From an uncultured Pseudomonadota bacterium (GTDB lineage Bacteria; Myxococcota_A; UBA796; SXON01), in assembly GCA_903875225.1 (NCBI GenBank), contig CAIQVJ010000006.1:35380-99379 (forward strand): DNA of 64,000 nucleotides, given 5' to 3'. The translations under genes were made by a program, and so were the position numbers. Under the pieces are notes generated by a model. The model saw only the letters and a list, made by a program, of their open reading frames with translations. It had not been told where the DNA came from and made no database searches. Positions 28,265-37,279 of this stretch are shown here, piece by piece; the stretch's first letter is position 1; each line of letters opens with the position of its first letter.

Positions 28265-29296
28265 ATGATCGTGCTCGGAATCGAGACCTCCTGCGATGAC
28301 ACGGCTGCGGCAGTGTTGGACGGCTCGGGTGTGCGGTCGGACGTCGTGTGGAGCCAGGACCTGCACGCCAGGTACGGCGGGGTCGTCCCCGAGCTGGCCA
28401 GCCGGGCGCACGCCTCCCAGATCGTGCCTGTCGTCCGGGCTGCGTTGGCCCAGGCGGGTGTCGAGCGGCCCGACGCGATCGCGGTGACCGCGGGGCCCGG
28501 GCTGATGGGCGCCGTGCTCGTCGGGCTCTCGTACGCCAAGGCGGCGTCGCTCGGGTGGGGCGTGCCGTTCATCGGCGTCAACCACCTGGAGGGCCACCTG
28601 CTCTCGGGGTTGATGGAGCCAGGGGCGTCCGGCGTGCAGGCGCCCGGCTTCCCGTTCCTCTCCCTCGTGATCAGCGGGGGCCACACGACCCTGTACGCCG
28701 TGCACGGGCTCGGGGAGTACACGGTGGTCTCCGAGACCGTGGACGACGCGATCGGCGAGGCCTACGACAAGGTCGCGCGGATGCTGGGGCTCGGCTACCC
28801 GGGTGGGCCCCTGGTGGACGGCCTCGCCGCCCAGGGCGACCCGCGCGTGATCCCGTTCCCCCGACCGCGACTGGCTCGCGTGGTGGCGGGGGAGCGCCAG
28901 ACCGTCGACGACATGAGCTTCTCGGGGCTCAAGACGGCCGTCCGCACCGCCATCGAGCGAAACCCCTTGCTCGCGCCGGCCGACGTGTGTGCCTCCTTCC
29001 AGCAGGCGGTGGTGGACGTCGTGTGCGACCGGGTCCGGCGGGCAGCGACGGAACTTGACATGGCTGTCGTGCTGGTCGGCGGCGGAGCGGCAGCCAACTC
29101 GGGGATCCGCGCGGGACTCTCGGCGATGGGCCTGCGAGCGGTGTTGCCCGCACGATCCCGCTGCACCGACAACGCTGCGATGATCGCGCACGTCGGTCGG
29201 CTGTACCTCTCGGCGGGCGTCGCCCCGGATGGTCTCGATCGCACAGCGCGCTCGCCATGGGCGCCGGGCGGTGCTCCTGTGCGGCAATCGCGCTAA
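28265..29296 (+). CDS. tsaD: tRNA N6-adenosine threonylcarbamoyltransferase
   Basis: Transfers threonylcarbamoyl to A37 of ANN-decoding tRNAs. 343 aa, normal length. N-terminal LGIETSCDDTAAAV (kinase-fold phosphate loop), metal ligands His107 and His111 in NHLEGH, and AVTAGPGLMGAVLVG. It starts 18 bases after fadB. Universally conserved, so identification is firm. Confidence 0.97.
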   Translation: MIVLGIETSCDDTAAAVLDGSGVRSDVVWSQDLHARYGGVVPELASRAHASQIVPVVRAALAQAGVERPDAIAVTAGPGLMGAVLVGLSYAKAASLGWGVPFIGVNHLEGHLLSGLMEPGASGVQAPGFPFLSLVISGGHTTLYAVHGLGEYTVVSETVDDAIGEAYDKVARMLGLGYPGGPLVDGLAAQGDPRVIPFPRPRLARVVAGERQTVDDMSFSGLKTAVRTAIERNPLLAPADVCASFQQAVVDVVCDRVRRAATELDMAVVLVGGGAAANSGIRAGLSAMGLRAVLPARSRCTDNAAMIAHVGRLYLSAGVAPDGLDRTARSPWAPGGAPVRQSR

Positions 29297-29307
29297 GCAG
29301 GTGCGCG

Positions 29308-30027
29308 ATGTCCTCCACTTTCGAGCTGCTGCTAGCCCATCTGCAAGAAGACCCGCTGATGATCCTGATGATGCTCACCTCGGTGTTCATCGTCGCGGTC
29401 GCCATGGAGCGCCTGTTGATGATGGTGCGAGGGTTCTGGGCGCTGCGGGCGGTCGAGGGTCGGATCCTCTCGCCGCTGCGGGCCGGCCGGTTCGAGGAGG
29501 CGCGGCTGGGATGTCGGGCGGTGGGGGTCCCCATTCGGGACGTGTTCGCTGCTGGCCTGGATCGCGCGCTCGGCAAGGTGAAGGGAGACCCGGGGATGGC
29601 CATCGCGCGAGAGCAGCGCCGGGCGACCGCCGTGTACCGCAACTGGCTCTGGATCCTGGGGACGGCTGGGGCGTTGATGCCCTTCGTGGGCCTCCTGGGC
29701 ACCGTCGTGGGGGTCATGGGGAGCTTCCGGGCGATCGGTGAGAGCGGGCAGGGCGGGTTCGCCGTCGTCTCCTCCGGGATCTCGCAGGCGCTGATCGCCA
29801 CCGCGGTCGGCCTCTTCGTGGCGCTCGAGGCGGTCATCCTGTTCAACTTCCTGCAGAACCTCGCCGGTTCGATCTCCCGCCGGCTCGCCTACGCCGCCGA
29901 TGAAGCGCTGGAGCTGATCCGGGTGCGGGCCGACGCCCCGGTGCCTGCGGCCGCGCTCCTGCCGGGCACCGTCACTCCCACCCACATCCCGGCCGGGGGC
30001 GAGAATGCAGGCAGCGCCGCAAAGTAG
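29308..30027 (+). CDS. MotA/TolQ/ExbB-type proton channel protein
   Basis: 239 aa from ATG 29308. Inner-membrane protein with three predicted helices: one near the N-terminus (about 12-30) and two flanking LGTVVGVMGSFRAIGE and SQALIATAVGLFVALEAVILF, the MotA/TolQ/ExbB domain signature. It converts proton motive force for a TonB or Tol system. It overlaps the ExbD/TolR gene by 23 bases. No TonB in the window, so the energised system is undefined. Confidence 0.92.
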   Translation: MSSTFELLLAHLQEDPLMILMMLTSVFIVAVAMERLLMMVRGFWALRAVEGRILSPLRAGRFEEARLGCRAVGVPIRDVFAAGLDRALGKVKGDPGMAIAREQRRATAVYRNWLWILGTAGALMPFVGLLGTVVGVMGSFRAIGESGQGGFAVVSSGISQALIATAVGLFVALEAVILFNFLQNLAGSISRRLAYAADEALELIRVRADAPVPAAALLPGTVTPTHIPAGGENAGSAAK

Positions 30028-30472
30028 CGACAACGGCGATGACGAGGAGGCGATCTTCGCCGACATCAACATCACCCCGCTCACCGACATCTTCCTCGTG
30101 CTCCTGATCATCTTCATGGTGGTGTCGAGCTCGATGGTGGAGGCCGAGAAGGCGTCGAGCCAGAGCAAGGGCCTGCAGTCCGAGCGCGCGCTCCAGGTGC
30201 AGACCCCTCAGGGCACGGGCGATTCGCCGCTGGTCCCGAAGGACGTCGTCATCTCGATCCTGCCCGATGGCACGCTGTTCGTGGACTCCGACGAGGTCAC
30301 CATGGACAGCCTGGCGGAGAAGCTCGGGTCCATCAAGGCGGGCGGGAACATCACGCGCGTGGTGATCCGGGGAGACGAGGCGGCCACCTACGACCTGATC
30401 ATGAAGGTCATCGCGCGTTGCCGCACCGCCGGGCTCACGGACATCGCGCTGGCGAGCCGCGCAGCACGGTGA
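30005..30472 (+). CDS. ExbD/TolR-family protein
   Basis: 155 aa. Single membrane helix with the conserved Asp near its start (INITPLTDIFLVLLIIFMV); the Asp in PLTDIFLVLL is the proton-carrying residue. The periplasmic domain follows (DVVISILPDGTLFVDSDEV, VVIRGDEAATYDLIMKVI). It overlaps the ExbB-like gene by 23 bases and its stop overlaps the GTG of rsmI by four bases, so the three genes are coupled. Confidence 0.93.
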   Translation: MQAAPQSSDNGDDEEAIFADINITPLTDIFLVLLIIFMVVSSSMVEAEKASSQSKGLQSERALQVQTPQGTGDSPLVPKDVVISILPDGTLFVDSDEVTMDSLAEKLGSIKAGGNITRVVIRGDEAATYDLIMKVIARCRTAGLTDIALASRAAR

Positions 30473-31293
30473 TCGCCGTCGCGCCGGGCCACCTGCTCCT
30501 CATCGCTACGCCGATCGGCGAGCCGGACGACATCACGTTGCGTGCGCTGCGCGCGCTGCGTGAGGTGGACGAGCTGTACGCGGAGGACACGCGGGTGACC
30601 GCCGATCTCCTGCGTCACCATGGGATCTCCCGCGCCACACGGAGCTGCCACGACCACAACGAGGAGGCCCGGGCCGAGGAGATCCTCGCGCATCTCCGGA
30701 TGGGGCGCAGCGTGGGGCTCGTCTCGGATGCCGGCACGCCGCTGATCTCCGACCCGGGGTTCCGGGTCGTCGCGCGGGCGCGTGAGGCCGGGTTCGCCGT
30801 GGACGTGCTGCCCGGCGCATGCGCGGCGATCGCCGCCCTGGTGGGGAGTGGCCTGCCAACCGACCAGTTCTGCTTTGCAGGGTTCCTGCCCGCCTCCGGC
30901 CCGGCGCTGCGAGGGCGGTTGGCCGAGCTCGCGGGGTTCGACGGCACGCTGGTCTTCTACGAGTCCCCGCGGCGGCTGCGCGATGCCCTCACGATCATCG
31001 CCGAGGTGTGGCCCACGCGGGAGGTGGTGGTGGCCAGGAACCTCACGAAGGCTCATGAACAGTGGATCACGGGCAACGCCGCGGTCGCTGCGGAGGTCCT
31101 GGGCGACGAGGCCCGTGGGGAGGTCGTGCTGCTCGTGGGGCGCGGCGTCGCGGCCACCGTGGACGCCGACGACCGCATCCGGACGCTGCTCGGGGAGGGG
31201 ATGGAGCCCCGTCGGGTGCGGGATGTGGTCGCGGCCGAGACCGGCCTCCCGCGGCGTGATGTCTACGCCCGGGTGCTCGCCCTGCGTGAATAG
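30469..31293 (+). CDS. rsmI: 16S rRNA (cytidine(1402)-2'-O)-methyltransferase
   Basis: 274 aa from GTG 30469 (overlaps the ExbD stop as GTGA). SAM-dependent methyltransferase of the tetrapyrrole-methylase fold that modifies C1402 of 16S rRNA. Signatures: LLIATPIGEPDDITLRALRAL, YAEDTRVTADLLRHHGI, SDAGTPLISDPGF and FYESPRRLRDAL. Normal family length. The upstream, longer reading frame is an overlap with ExbD. Confidence 0.95.
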   Translation: MIAVAPGHLLLIATPIGEPDDITLRALRALREVDELYAEDTRVTADLLRHHGISRATRSCHDHNEEARAEEILAHLRMGRSVGLVSDAGTPLISDPGFRVVARAREAGFAVDVLPGACAAIAALVGSGLPTDQFCFAGFLPASGPALRGRLAELAGFDGTLVFYESPRRLRDALTIIAEVWPTREVVVARNLTKAHEQWITGNAAVAAEVLGDEARGEVVLLVGRGVAATVDADDRIRTLLGEGMEPRRVRDVVAAETGLPRRDVYARVLALRE

Positions 31294-31371
31294 GCGGGGG
31301 CGCGGGCGCACCAGATGGTGCGCGGGGGGCAGTGCTTGCGTGGAGGGGCCGGAGAGGTGTAGGGTGCCGGG

Positions 31372-32373
31372 GTGCATCTGCCGCCGCGCCGGTCCAGCCC
31401 CCCTCCTGCCAGCACCGGGGCAGGCGCCGGCATCGTGACTGTCCCGACCGAGTCGCGGGTGGTCACCTGCTACTCCGCCTTCGACAAGTTCTTCCCGACC
31501 ACCGGGCTGCTCGACTACACCGAGGGCATCTACGGCGGTGATCCCGCAACGCCCTACGAACGGGCCAAGCAGAACCAGTTCGACTACCTGCTCGACGAGA
31601 TCCGCTGCGGTCCGGGCGTGCGCGTGCTCGAGGTGGGCTGCGGGAACGGCACGCTCCTGCAGCAGATCCGCAAGCGTGGCGGCATCGGGGTCGGCATCAC
31701 GATCACGCCCGACCAGGTCCGGGTTTGCCAGGAGCAGGGCCTGGATGCACGCCTCATGGACTTTTTCGATCTGGATCCGTCGCTTTACGGGACCTTCGAC
31801 GCAATCGTCGCCAACGGGCCCATCGAGCACTTCGTGCAGCCGCTCCAGGCGAGCCGGGGGCAGGCCGACGCCATCTACGCCCAGATGTTCGCCAACCTGC
31901 ACCGGCTCCTCGACCCGCGCTCGCCGATCGCCCGAGTCGTCAACACCACCGTGCACTTTGCGCGTAGCCCCAGGCCCGCCGACCTGCTCAAGCCGCTGTT
32001 CGCGTGGCGCCCCGGTTCCGACAACTTCCACTACACGTTGCTTGCACGCAGCTTCGGGGGGTTCTACCCGGTCGACGGGCAGCTGGAACGCTGCGCGGGC
32101 TCGCACTTCGAGCTGGTGAAGGCTGTCGACGGCACCCGGGACTACTACTACACTTCGGAGGAGTGGCTGCGCCGTATTCGGCGGGCGCTGCGGAGCGCAA
32201 CAGGTCTGCGCGTCGCCGGCCGGTCCCTGCCATTGCTGCTACGCCAACCCGTGCAGCTCCTGACGATGGTGACGTGCATGCTGATCACGCAGTCCTGGAA
32301 CTGGCAGTTCCGCTCCGACAGTCCGCCGGCCAGGCTGTGGCGGCAGACCTGGTCGCGGGTGGCGGCCGGGTAG
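31372..32373 (+). CDS. SAM-dependent methyltransferase (cyclopropane-fatty-acid-synthase-like)
   Basis: 333 aa from GTG 31372 (a GTG at 31435 is an alternative). Motif I VRVLEVGCGNGTLLQQI, post-I region VGITITPDQVRVCQEQGL, then ANGPIEHFVQP. The GITITPDQ and EHF motifs fit class-I enzymes near the CFA-synthase/mycolic-acid methyltransferase superfamily, but several typical CFA residues are absent, so the product is unassigned. The C-terminus has hydrophobic and Arg-rich stretches (LLLRQPVQLLTMVTCML) that could dock to a membrane. Acceptor unknown. Confidence 0.85.
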   Translation: MHLPPRRSSPPPASTGAGAGIVTVPTESRVVTCYSAFDKFFPTTGLLDYTEGIYGGDPATPYERAKQNQFDYLLDEIRCGPGVRVLEVGCGNGTLLQQIRKRGGIGVGITITPDQVRVCQEQGLDARLMDFFDLDPSLYGTFDAIVANGPIEHFVQPLQASRGQADAIYAQMFANLHRLLDPRSPIARVVNTTVHFARSPRPADLLKPLFAWRPGSDNFHYTLLARSFGGFYPVDGQLERCAGSHFELVKAVDGTRDYYYTSEEWLRRIRRALRSATGLRVAGRSLPLLLRQPVQLLTMVTCMLITQSWNWQFRSDSPPARLWRQTWSRVAAG

Positions 32374-32409
32374 GCCCGCGGGGGAGCCCGACTCGCCCCG
32401 CGGAGCCGC

Positions 32410-33480
32410 TCAGTTGCAGTGCGGGTCGGCCGAAGGGTCGATCGCGGGGTCGAGGACCAGCGTCGACTCCCAGGGGGAGGACCCATCCCGCACGTCGAGC
32501 GCGATGCAGGCGACCGCGCCATCGGGGCAGGCCACGCAGGAGTCGCCGTACATCGGGAGCAGGTCGCAGATGTCCATGCCGAGCGAGTCGGAGACCGGGC
32601 GGCTGTCGATCAGGCCGGTGACCTCGGAGTTGCTCACCGCCGTTCCGTCGGTGTTGAAGGTGCCCTGGAACGTGAGCTCGTACACGGGGACCACGGTGCC
32701 GCCGCTGGTGAGCCCGGCGTCCATCGGGCCAGCCGTGAACGCGGGGTTCGAGGCGAAGCTGTTCGCGGGGAAGTCGATGGCCTCCGCGCACGGGTACTGG
32801 ATGAGCGTGCCGGCGTGGATGAGGCCGGCGGCCGCGACGGTGTCGATGGTCGTCGTGGCGCTCTCGACCATGATGAGCAGGTGGTCGGTGTCGAGCTGGT
32901 CAACGAGCGTCGGGCCCGCGGCGGGGGAGACCCAGGTGATGTCCGTGCCCTTCAGATCGATGTCGTAGGTGCGGTTCGTGAGGTCGACGGTGCTGGCCTG
33001 GCCGGCGGTGGTGAAGCTCGACGAGGCGTTGTCGGAGCAGACGGAGACGTCCACGGTGTAGGTCGCGGAGCGATCCAGCAGGTCGTCCGGGATGAACCCG
33101 ATGCTCAGCCCGTCGCCGGCGAGCGCGCTGCTTCCGGGGACGTTGCCGCCCGAGCTGTCGGTGAGCGAGATGTCGGCGCTGGTGGCCGCCTCGGAGAACG
33201 AGGCGGAGATGGATGCGTCGATGCCGACGCCCTCGGCTCCGTCGGCCGGGCTGAACGCGGTGACCGTGGCGGTGCAGTCCGCGTCGGTGTCGGTATCGGT
33301 GTCCGCATCGCTGTCGGCGTCCGAGTCTGCGTCCGAATCGGCGTCCGTGTCCGCGTCTGCCATGCCGCTCGTGTCGGACGTGTCGGATGCCTTGATGCCG
33401 TTGCTGCACCCCGGTGCAAGGGCCAACAGGCTGATCGGGAGAGCGACGGAGAAGGCAGGAGAGAGGAGGAGATTACGCAT
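32410..33480 (-). CDS. Lipoprotein with Asp/Ser/Thr repeat linker and Ig-like domain
   Basis: 356 aa from ATG 33480, chosen because a signal peptide with lipobox LALAPGC begins there; the frame extends much further upstream across the divergent operon. The linker is (DTDADSDADSDAD)n, about 22 residues. An Ig-like (Big_5) domain follows (VTAFSPADGAEGVGIDASIS, FSEAATSADISL) and then a Cys-containing body (SCVACPDGAVACIALDV). Asp-rich linker plus Ig-like domain resembles the other lipoproteins in this window. Function unknown. Confidence 0.75.
   Translation of the reverse strand: MRNLLLSPAFSVALPISLLALAPGCSNGIKASDTSDTSGMADADTDADSDADSDADSDADTDTDTDADCTATVTAFSPADGAEGVGIDASISASFSEAATSADISLTDSSGGNVPGSSALAGDGLSIGFIPDDLLDRSATYTVDVSVCSDNASSSFTTAGQASTVDLTNRTYDIDLKGTDITWVSPAAGPTLVDQLDTDHLLIMVESATTTIDTVAAAGLIHAGTLIQYPCAEAIDFPANSFASNPAFTAGPMDAGLTSGGTVVPVYELTFQGTFNTDGTAVSNSEVTGLIDSRPVSDSLGMDICDLLPMYGDSCVACPDGAVACIALDVRDGSSPWESTLVLDPAIDPSADPHCN
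33288..33360 (-). repeat. Hexanucleotide repeats coding (D[TSA])n
   Basis: Roughly twelve in-frame GACNCN/GATNCN hexamers encode an Asp-Ala/Asp-Ser/Asp-Thr linker after the lipobox. Same coding device as at 10212, 16015 and 43430. Confidence 0.75.
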
Positions 33481-33510
33481 TGGACACCTTGTTCGGGCGG
33501 CAGCTATCAT
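33481..33510 (+). promoter_or_regulatory. Candidate promoter for the molybdenum hydroxylase operon
   Basis: TGGACA at 33481-33486, 18-base spacer, TATCAT at 33505-33510; initiation would fall near 33517, giving a 30-base leader before the ATG at 33547. The -35 abuts the start codon of the divergent lipoprotein, so the region may be shared by both. An AGGA precedes the ATG. Confidence 0.4.
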
Positions 33511-33546
33511 GCCCGCGAAAGGCGTCGAGGCGATAGTAGGAAATGC

Positions 33547-34023
33547 ATGCCCGACGAAATTGTCCTCACACTGACGGTAAACGGTGACAAGCACCGCCGT
33601 CTGATCCCCGCCAGCCGCACCCTGCTCGACTTCTTGCGGGAGGATCTGGGGCTGACCGGCTCGAAGCACGGCTGCGACGTCGGCGACTGCGGGGCCTGCA
33701 CGGTTCGGGTGGGCGGGGTCCCGCGCCTCGCGTGCATCACGCTCGCGGCGGAGGTCGACGGGGAAGAGGTCCAGACGATCGAGGGGATCGGGGCCGCGGA
33801 GGCTCCGCTGGTCGCGGCGTTCGACAAGCACGTCGCGAGCCAGTGCGGCTACTGCACCCCGGGGATCATCCTCTCCTTGTCCCATCTGTTCGAGCAGGAC
33901 CCCGCGGCGGACGACGCCGCGATCCGCGAGACGCTCGGTTCCAACATCTGCCGCTGCACCGGCTACACCAAGATCCTCGCGGCGGCTCGCGAGGTGGCTG
34001 CCCGTGGGGGGCAGACGCGATGA
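33547..34023 (+). CDS. Molybdenum hydroxylase [2Fe-2S] subunit (HcrC-like)
   Basis: Gamma/small subunit of a xanthine-oxidase-family enzyme carrying two [2Fe-2S] clusters. 158 aa from ATG 33547. Plant-ferredoxin-type cluster: Cys43, Cys48, Cys51 and Cys63 (HGCDVGDCGACTVR). Second cluster: Cys100, Cys103, Cys135 and Cys137 (SQCGYCTPG, NICRCTGY). It is first in the operon with the Mo subunit (4-base overlap) and the FAD subunit. The third subunit points to a 4-hydroxybenzoyl-CoA-reductase-like complex. Cytoplasmic. Confidence 0.94.
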   Translation: MPDEIVLTLTVNGDKHRRLIPASRTLLDFLREDLGLTGSKHGCDVGDCGACTVRVGGVPRLACITLAAEVDGEEVQTIEGIGAAEAPLVAAFDKHVASQCGYCTPGIILSLSHLFEQDPAADDAAIRETLGSNICRCTGYTKILAAAREVAARGGQTR

Positions 34024-36359
34024 GCGAGAACGACAACCGTCCGGCCTGGGCGACCTACCCGACCCATACCGGCGAGCCGGCCGAGGGGGGCGTACTCGGT
34101 CGACGGGACGCCAAGATCGACGGTCGGGCGCGGATCGTCGGAGCGGCGGTGTTCACCGACGACCTGAAGCTGCCACGGATGGTCTTTGGAAAGTTCGTGC
34201 GGTCCACCCAGGCGCACGCACGGATCGTGGCTGTCGACGTCTCGGCCGCCTTGGCGCTCCCGGGGGTCGTCGGGTTCGCGACGGGAGCAGAACTACCGAA
34301 GAAGTACGGTGTGATTCCGGTCGCGCAGGACGAGACGGCGATGGCGATCGGCAAGGTTCGATACATCGGCGAGCCGATCGTTTGTATCGCAGCCGTGGAC
34401 GAGGAGACCGCCCATCGTGCCGCCCGGGCCGTGCGGGTGACCTACGAGCCGCTCACCCCCGTGCTCACCATCGAGCAGGCCCTCGACCCGAAGATGCCGC
34501 ACATCCACGAGGCTTCGCGCAAGCCCTCCAACATCCTGCGTCGGGTGTTCCAGGAGTACGGAGACGTGGACGCGGGGTTCGCTGCATCCGATCTCGTGAT
34601 CGAGGACGTGTACGAGTACCCGGGCAGCACGCATGTGCCGCTCGAGGCTCACGTCGCGCTTGCGAACCCGGAGCCGGACGGCAAGCTCACGCTGTGGTCG
34701 AGCACCCAGAACCCGCACTACGTGCACCGGGATGTCGCCCACGTGCTCGGGATGCGGGAGCAGGACGTCCGGCTGATCAAGCCGGCGATCGGCGCGGGCT
34801 ACGGGGGCAAGTGCGACCCGTTCTGCACCGACATCGTGGCAGGGCACCTGGCCCGGAAGCTCGGCCGGCCGGTCAAGATCTCGCTCGAACGCGAGGAGGT
34901 GTTCTACGCCCATCGCGGCCGGCACCCCACGCGCATGTGGCTCAAGATGGGGTTCAAGCGGGATGGGAGCATCACCGCCATCGACTTCAAGGCCTGGGCC
35001 GACGGCGGCGCGTACGCCAGCTACGGGGTGGTCACCAGCTACTACCTCGGCGTGTTCATGCCGCTGCCGTATCGGCTCGAGAACTACCGGTTCGAGTCGC
35101 ACCGGCTCTACACCAACAAGCCGCCCTGCGGCCCAAAGCGCGGTCACGGTGCGGTGCAGCCCCGGCTCGCGCTCGAGATGCACATCGACCGGGCAGCCCT
35201 GCAGTTGGGGCTCGACCCCGCCGGGATGCGCAAGGCCAACTGCATCGAGGCCGGCAGCGAGACGTGCAACGGCCTCAAGGTGACCTCGGTGGGCATGCGC
35301 GAGTGCATCGATGCGGTCGTCGCGGCGAGCGGCTACGCCGAGCGCCACGGCCGGCTCGGGCCCGGACGCGGGCTGGGGCTCGCCGCCTCGGCGTACATGT
35401 GCGGTGCTCTGCACCCGGTCTACCAGAACGAGCTTTCGCAATCCTCGGTCCAGCTCAAGGTGGATCGCTCCGGGGAGGTCACGCTCTTCTCCGGCACCGC
35501 CGACTGCGGGCAGGGGAGCATCCACATGCTGGCCGCCCTGTGCGCCGAGCGCCTCGGGATCGAGCCGGCCGACGTGCGGGTGATCGAGGGCGACACCGCG
35601 CTCACCCCCGTGGACCTCGGGAGCTACTCCTCCCGCGTCACGTTCATGGCTGGAAACGCCTGCATCTCGGCGTCCGACCGTGTCCGTGAGCGCCTGGCCA
35701 GCGCTGTGGCCGCAAAGCTCGGGGTGGAGAGCTCCGCGCTGTCCTTCCGCGGCCGACGTGTCTTCGTCACCAGCGAGCCGGAGCGGGGCGTCTCGTTCGT
35801 GGACGCTGTCTGGCTCGCCGAGGAGATGATCGGGCCGATCGGTGAGGTCGGTGGCTACAAGCCGCACAAGATCGGCAGCCGGTTCCGTCGCCAGTCCGTG
35901 GGCCCGTCCCCGGCGTACTCGTTCACCGCGCAGGTTGCGGAGGTGAGCGTGGATCCGGAGACCGGCATCGTCACCATCGACAAGATCTGGGTCGCGCACG
36001 ACTGCGGGCGCGCCATCAACCGGACGATCGTGGAGGGCCAGATCGAGGGGTGCGTCTACATGGGCGTCGGCGAGGCCCTCTACGAGGAGCAGCGCTACCG
36101 CGGTGCGATGATGACGTCGCCCAGCCTCCTCGAGTACAAGATCCCCACAGTCCACGAGACCCCGGAGATCGAGACCTTCATCATCGAAACCCACGATCCG
36201 AACGGGCCGTTCGGCGCCAAGGAGGCCGGGGAGGGGCCGCAGCTCTCCACGGTCCCCGCGATCGCCAACGCCCTCTACGATGCCACCGGCGTGTGGTTCC
36301 GACAGCCGCCCTTCACGCCCGACCGGGTCCTGGCCGCGCTCAGCCGAAAGGTCACCTGA
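34020..36359 (+). CDS. Molybdenum hydroxylase catalytic subunit (4-hydroxybenzoyl-CoA reductase alpha-like)
   Basis: Binds the molybdenum-pterin cofactor and the substrate. 779 aa from ATG 34020, overlapping the FeS gene by four bases (ATGA). Conserved blocks: RRDAKIDGRARIVGAAVFTDD, GAGYGGKCDPF (Mo-site glycines), ADCGQGSIHM (cofactor loop) and the C-terminal FGAKEAGEGPQL containing the catalytic Glu. The paralogous family is xanthine dehydrogenase; the partner FAD subunit with the four-Cys insertion favours a 4-hydroxybenzoyl-CoA-reductase-type enzyme. Exact substrate is inferred, not shown. The next gene starts in its stop codon (TGATG). Confidence 0.92.
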   Translation: MSENDNRPAWATYPTHTGEPAEGGVLGRRDAKIDGRARIVGAAVFTDDLKLPRMVFGKFVRSTQAHARIVAVDVSAALALPGVVGFATGAELPKKYGVIPVAQDETAMAIGKVRYIGEPIVCIAAVDEETAHRAARAVRVTYEPLTPVLTIEQALDPKMPHIHEASRKPSNILRRVFQEYGDVDAGFAASDLVIEDVYEYPGSTHVPLEAHVALANPEPDGKLTLWSSTQNPHYVHRDVAHVLGMREQDVRLIKPAIGAGYGGKCDPFCTDIVAGHLARKLGRPVKISLEREEVFYAHRGRHPTRMWLKMGFKRDGSITAIDFKAWADGGAYASYGVVTSYYLGVFMPLPYRLENYRFESHRLYTNKPPCGPKRGHGAVQPRLALEMHIDRAALQLGLDPAGMRKANCIEAGSETCNGLKVTSVGMRECIDAVVAASGYAERHGRLGPGRGLGLAASAYMCGALHPVYQNELSQSSVQLKVDRSGEVTLFSGTADCGQGSIHMLAALCAERLGIEPADVRVIEGDTALTPVDLGSYSSRVTFMAGNACISASDRVRERLASAVAAKLGVESSALSFRGRRVFVTSEPERGVSFVDAVWLAEEMIGPIGEVGGYKPHKIGSRFRRQSVGPSPAYSFTAQVAEVSVDPETGIVTIDKIWVAHDCGRAINRTIVEGQIEGCVYMGVGEALYEEQRYRGAMMTSPSLLEYKIPTVHETPEIETFIIETHDPNGPFGAKEAGEGPQLSTVPAIANALYDATGVWFRQPPFTPDRVLAALSRKVT

Positions 36360-37279
36360 TGTTGCCACTCCCAAGCTTTCAGTACGAAGCCCCAACCGAC
36401 GTGGTCGAGGCATCGCGCCTGCTCAGCGAGCCGGGCAGCCAGCTCATCGCCGGCGGGACGGACCTGCTCGTGTCGATGAAACACCGCCTGTTCGAGCCAC
36501 GCCTGTTGGTCTCCGCACGCAGGCTCGGCCTTCGGGGCATCTCCGAGCACGCTGGCTGGCTCGAGATCGGTGCGGCGACGACGCTGCACGACGTGGCACG
36601 TCATCCGACCGTCCTCGCTCGCCTGCCTGCGCTGGCCGCAGCCTGCCGCACGGTTGCCACGCCCACGATCCAGACCATGGCGACCCTGGGCGGCAACCTG
36701 ATGCTTGACACGCGTTGCATGTATTACAACCAGCCCGCGGGCTGGCGCGCCACGCTCGGGTATTGCCTCAAGCGGGAGGGGACGGTGTGCCATGTCGCTC
36801 CGAAAGGACGCGGCTGCTACGCGACACATTCCGCCGACACCGTTCCGGCCTTGTGGCTCATGGGCGCGGAGGCCGAGTTCAGCTCGGCTCGGGGCGTCCG
36901 ACGCGTCGCTGTGTCGAGCATGTATCGGGAGGACGGCATCGCATGGCTCCGCCTGGAGCGGGACGAGGTGCTCACCCGGGTGTTCGTGCCCCTCGACACG
37001 CGGCGGGTCGTGCACCGCAAGCTGCGGACCCGGCAGGCGATCGACTACGCGCAGGTGCTCGTCGCCGTGGCCGGCCCGGTCTCGCCGGGCGGCACGTGGA
37101 CCGCGGTGATCTCCTCCGTCAGCTCGTCGCCCATCCTGGTGGAGGCTGCGAGCGCCGCGGAGCTCAGCGAGGCCGCGTTCCGCGCGTGCCAGCCGCTGAG
37201 CACGCATCTCGCGCCCGCGACCTGGCGCAAGAAGATGGTGCGGGTGGAGGTCGCTCGGGCGGCCGCCCTGATTGGCTAG
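36359..37279 (+). CDS. FAD-binding subunit with extra [4Fe-4S] insertion (HcrB-like)
   Basis: 306 aa from ATG 36359, overlapping the Mo-subunit stop. FAD motif (AGGTDLLVSMK) and ATLGGNL, as in xanthine-oxidase medium subunits. The insertion Cys120-X15-Cys136-X7-Cys144-X8-Cys153 (LDTRC, GYC, GTVC, GRGC), together with YYNQPAGWR, matches the pattern of 4-hydroxybenzoyl-CoA reductase beta, whose [4Fe-4S] cluster is not found in ordinary xanthine dehydrogenase subunits. This is the strongest evidence for that family. Its stop shares CTAG with the stop of the convergent gene. Confidence 0.9.
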   Translation: MLPLPSFQYEAPTDVVEASRLLSEPGSQLIAGGTDLLVSMKHRLFEPRLLVSARRLGLRGISEHAGWLEIGAATTLHDVARHPTVLARLPALAAACRTVATPTIQTMATLGGNLMLDTRCMYYNQPAGWRATLGYCLKREGTVCHVAPKGRGCYATHSADTVPALWLMGAEAEFSSARGVRRVAVSSMYREDGIAWLRLERDEVLTRVFVPLDTRRVVHRKLRTRQAIDYAQVLVAVAGPVSPGGTWTAVISSVSSSPILVEAASAAELSEAAFRACQPLSTHLAPATWRKKMVRVEVARAAALIG

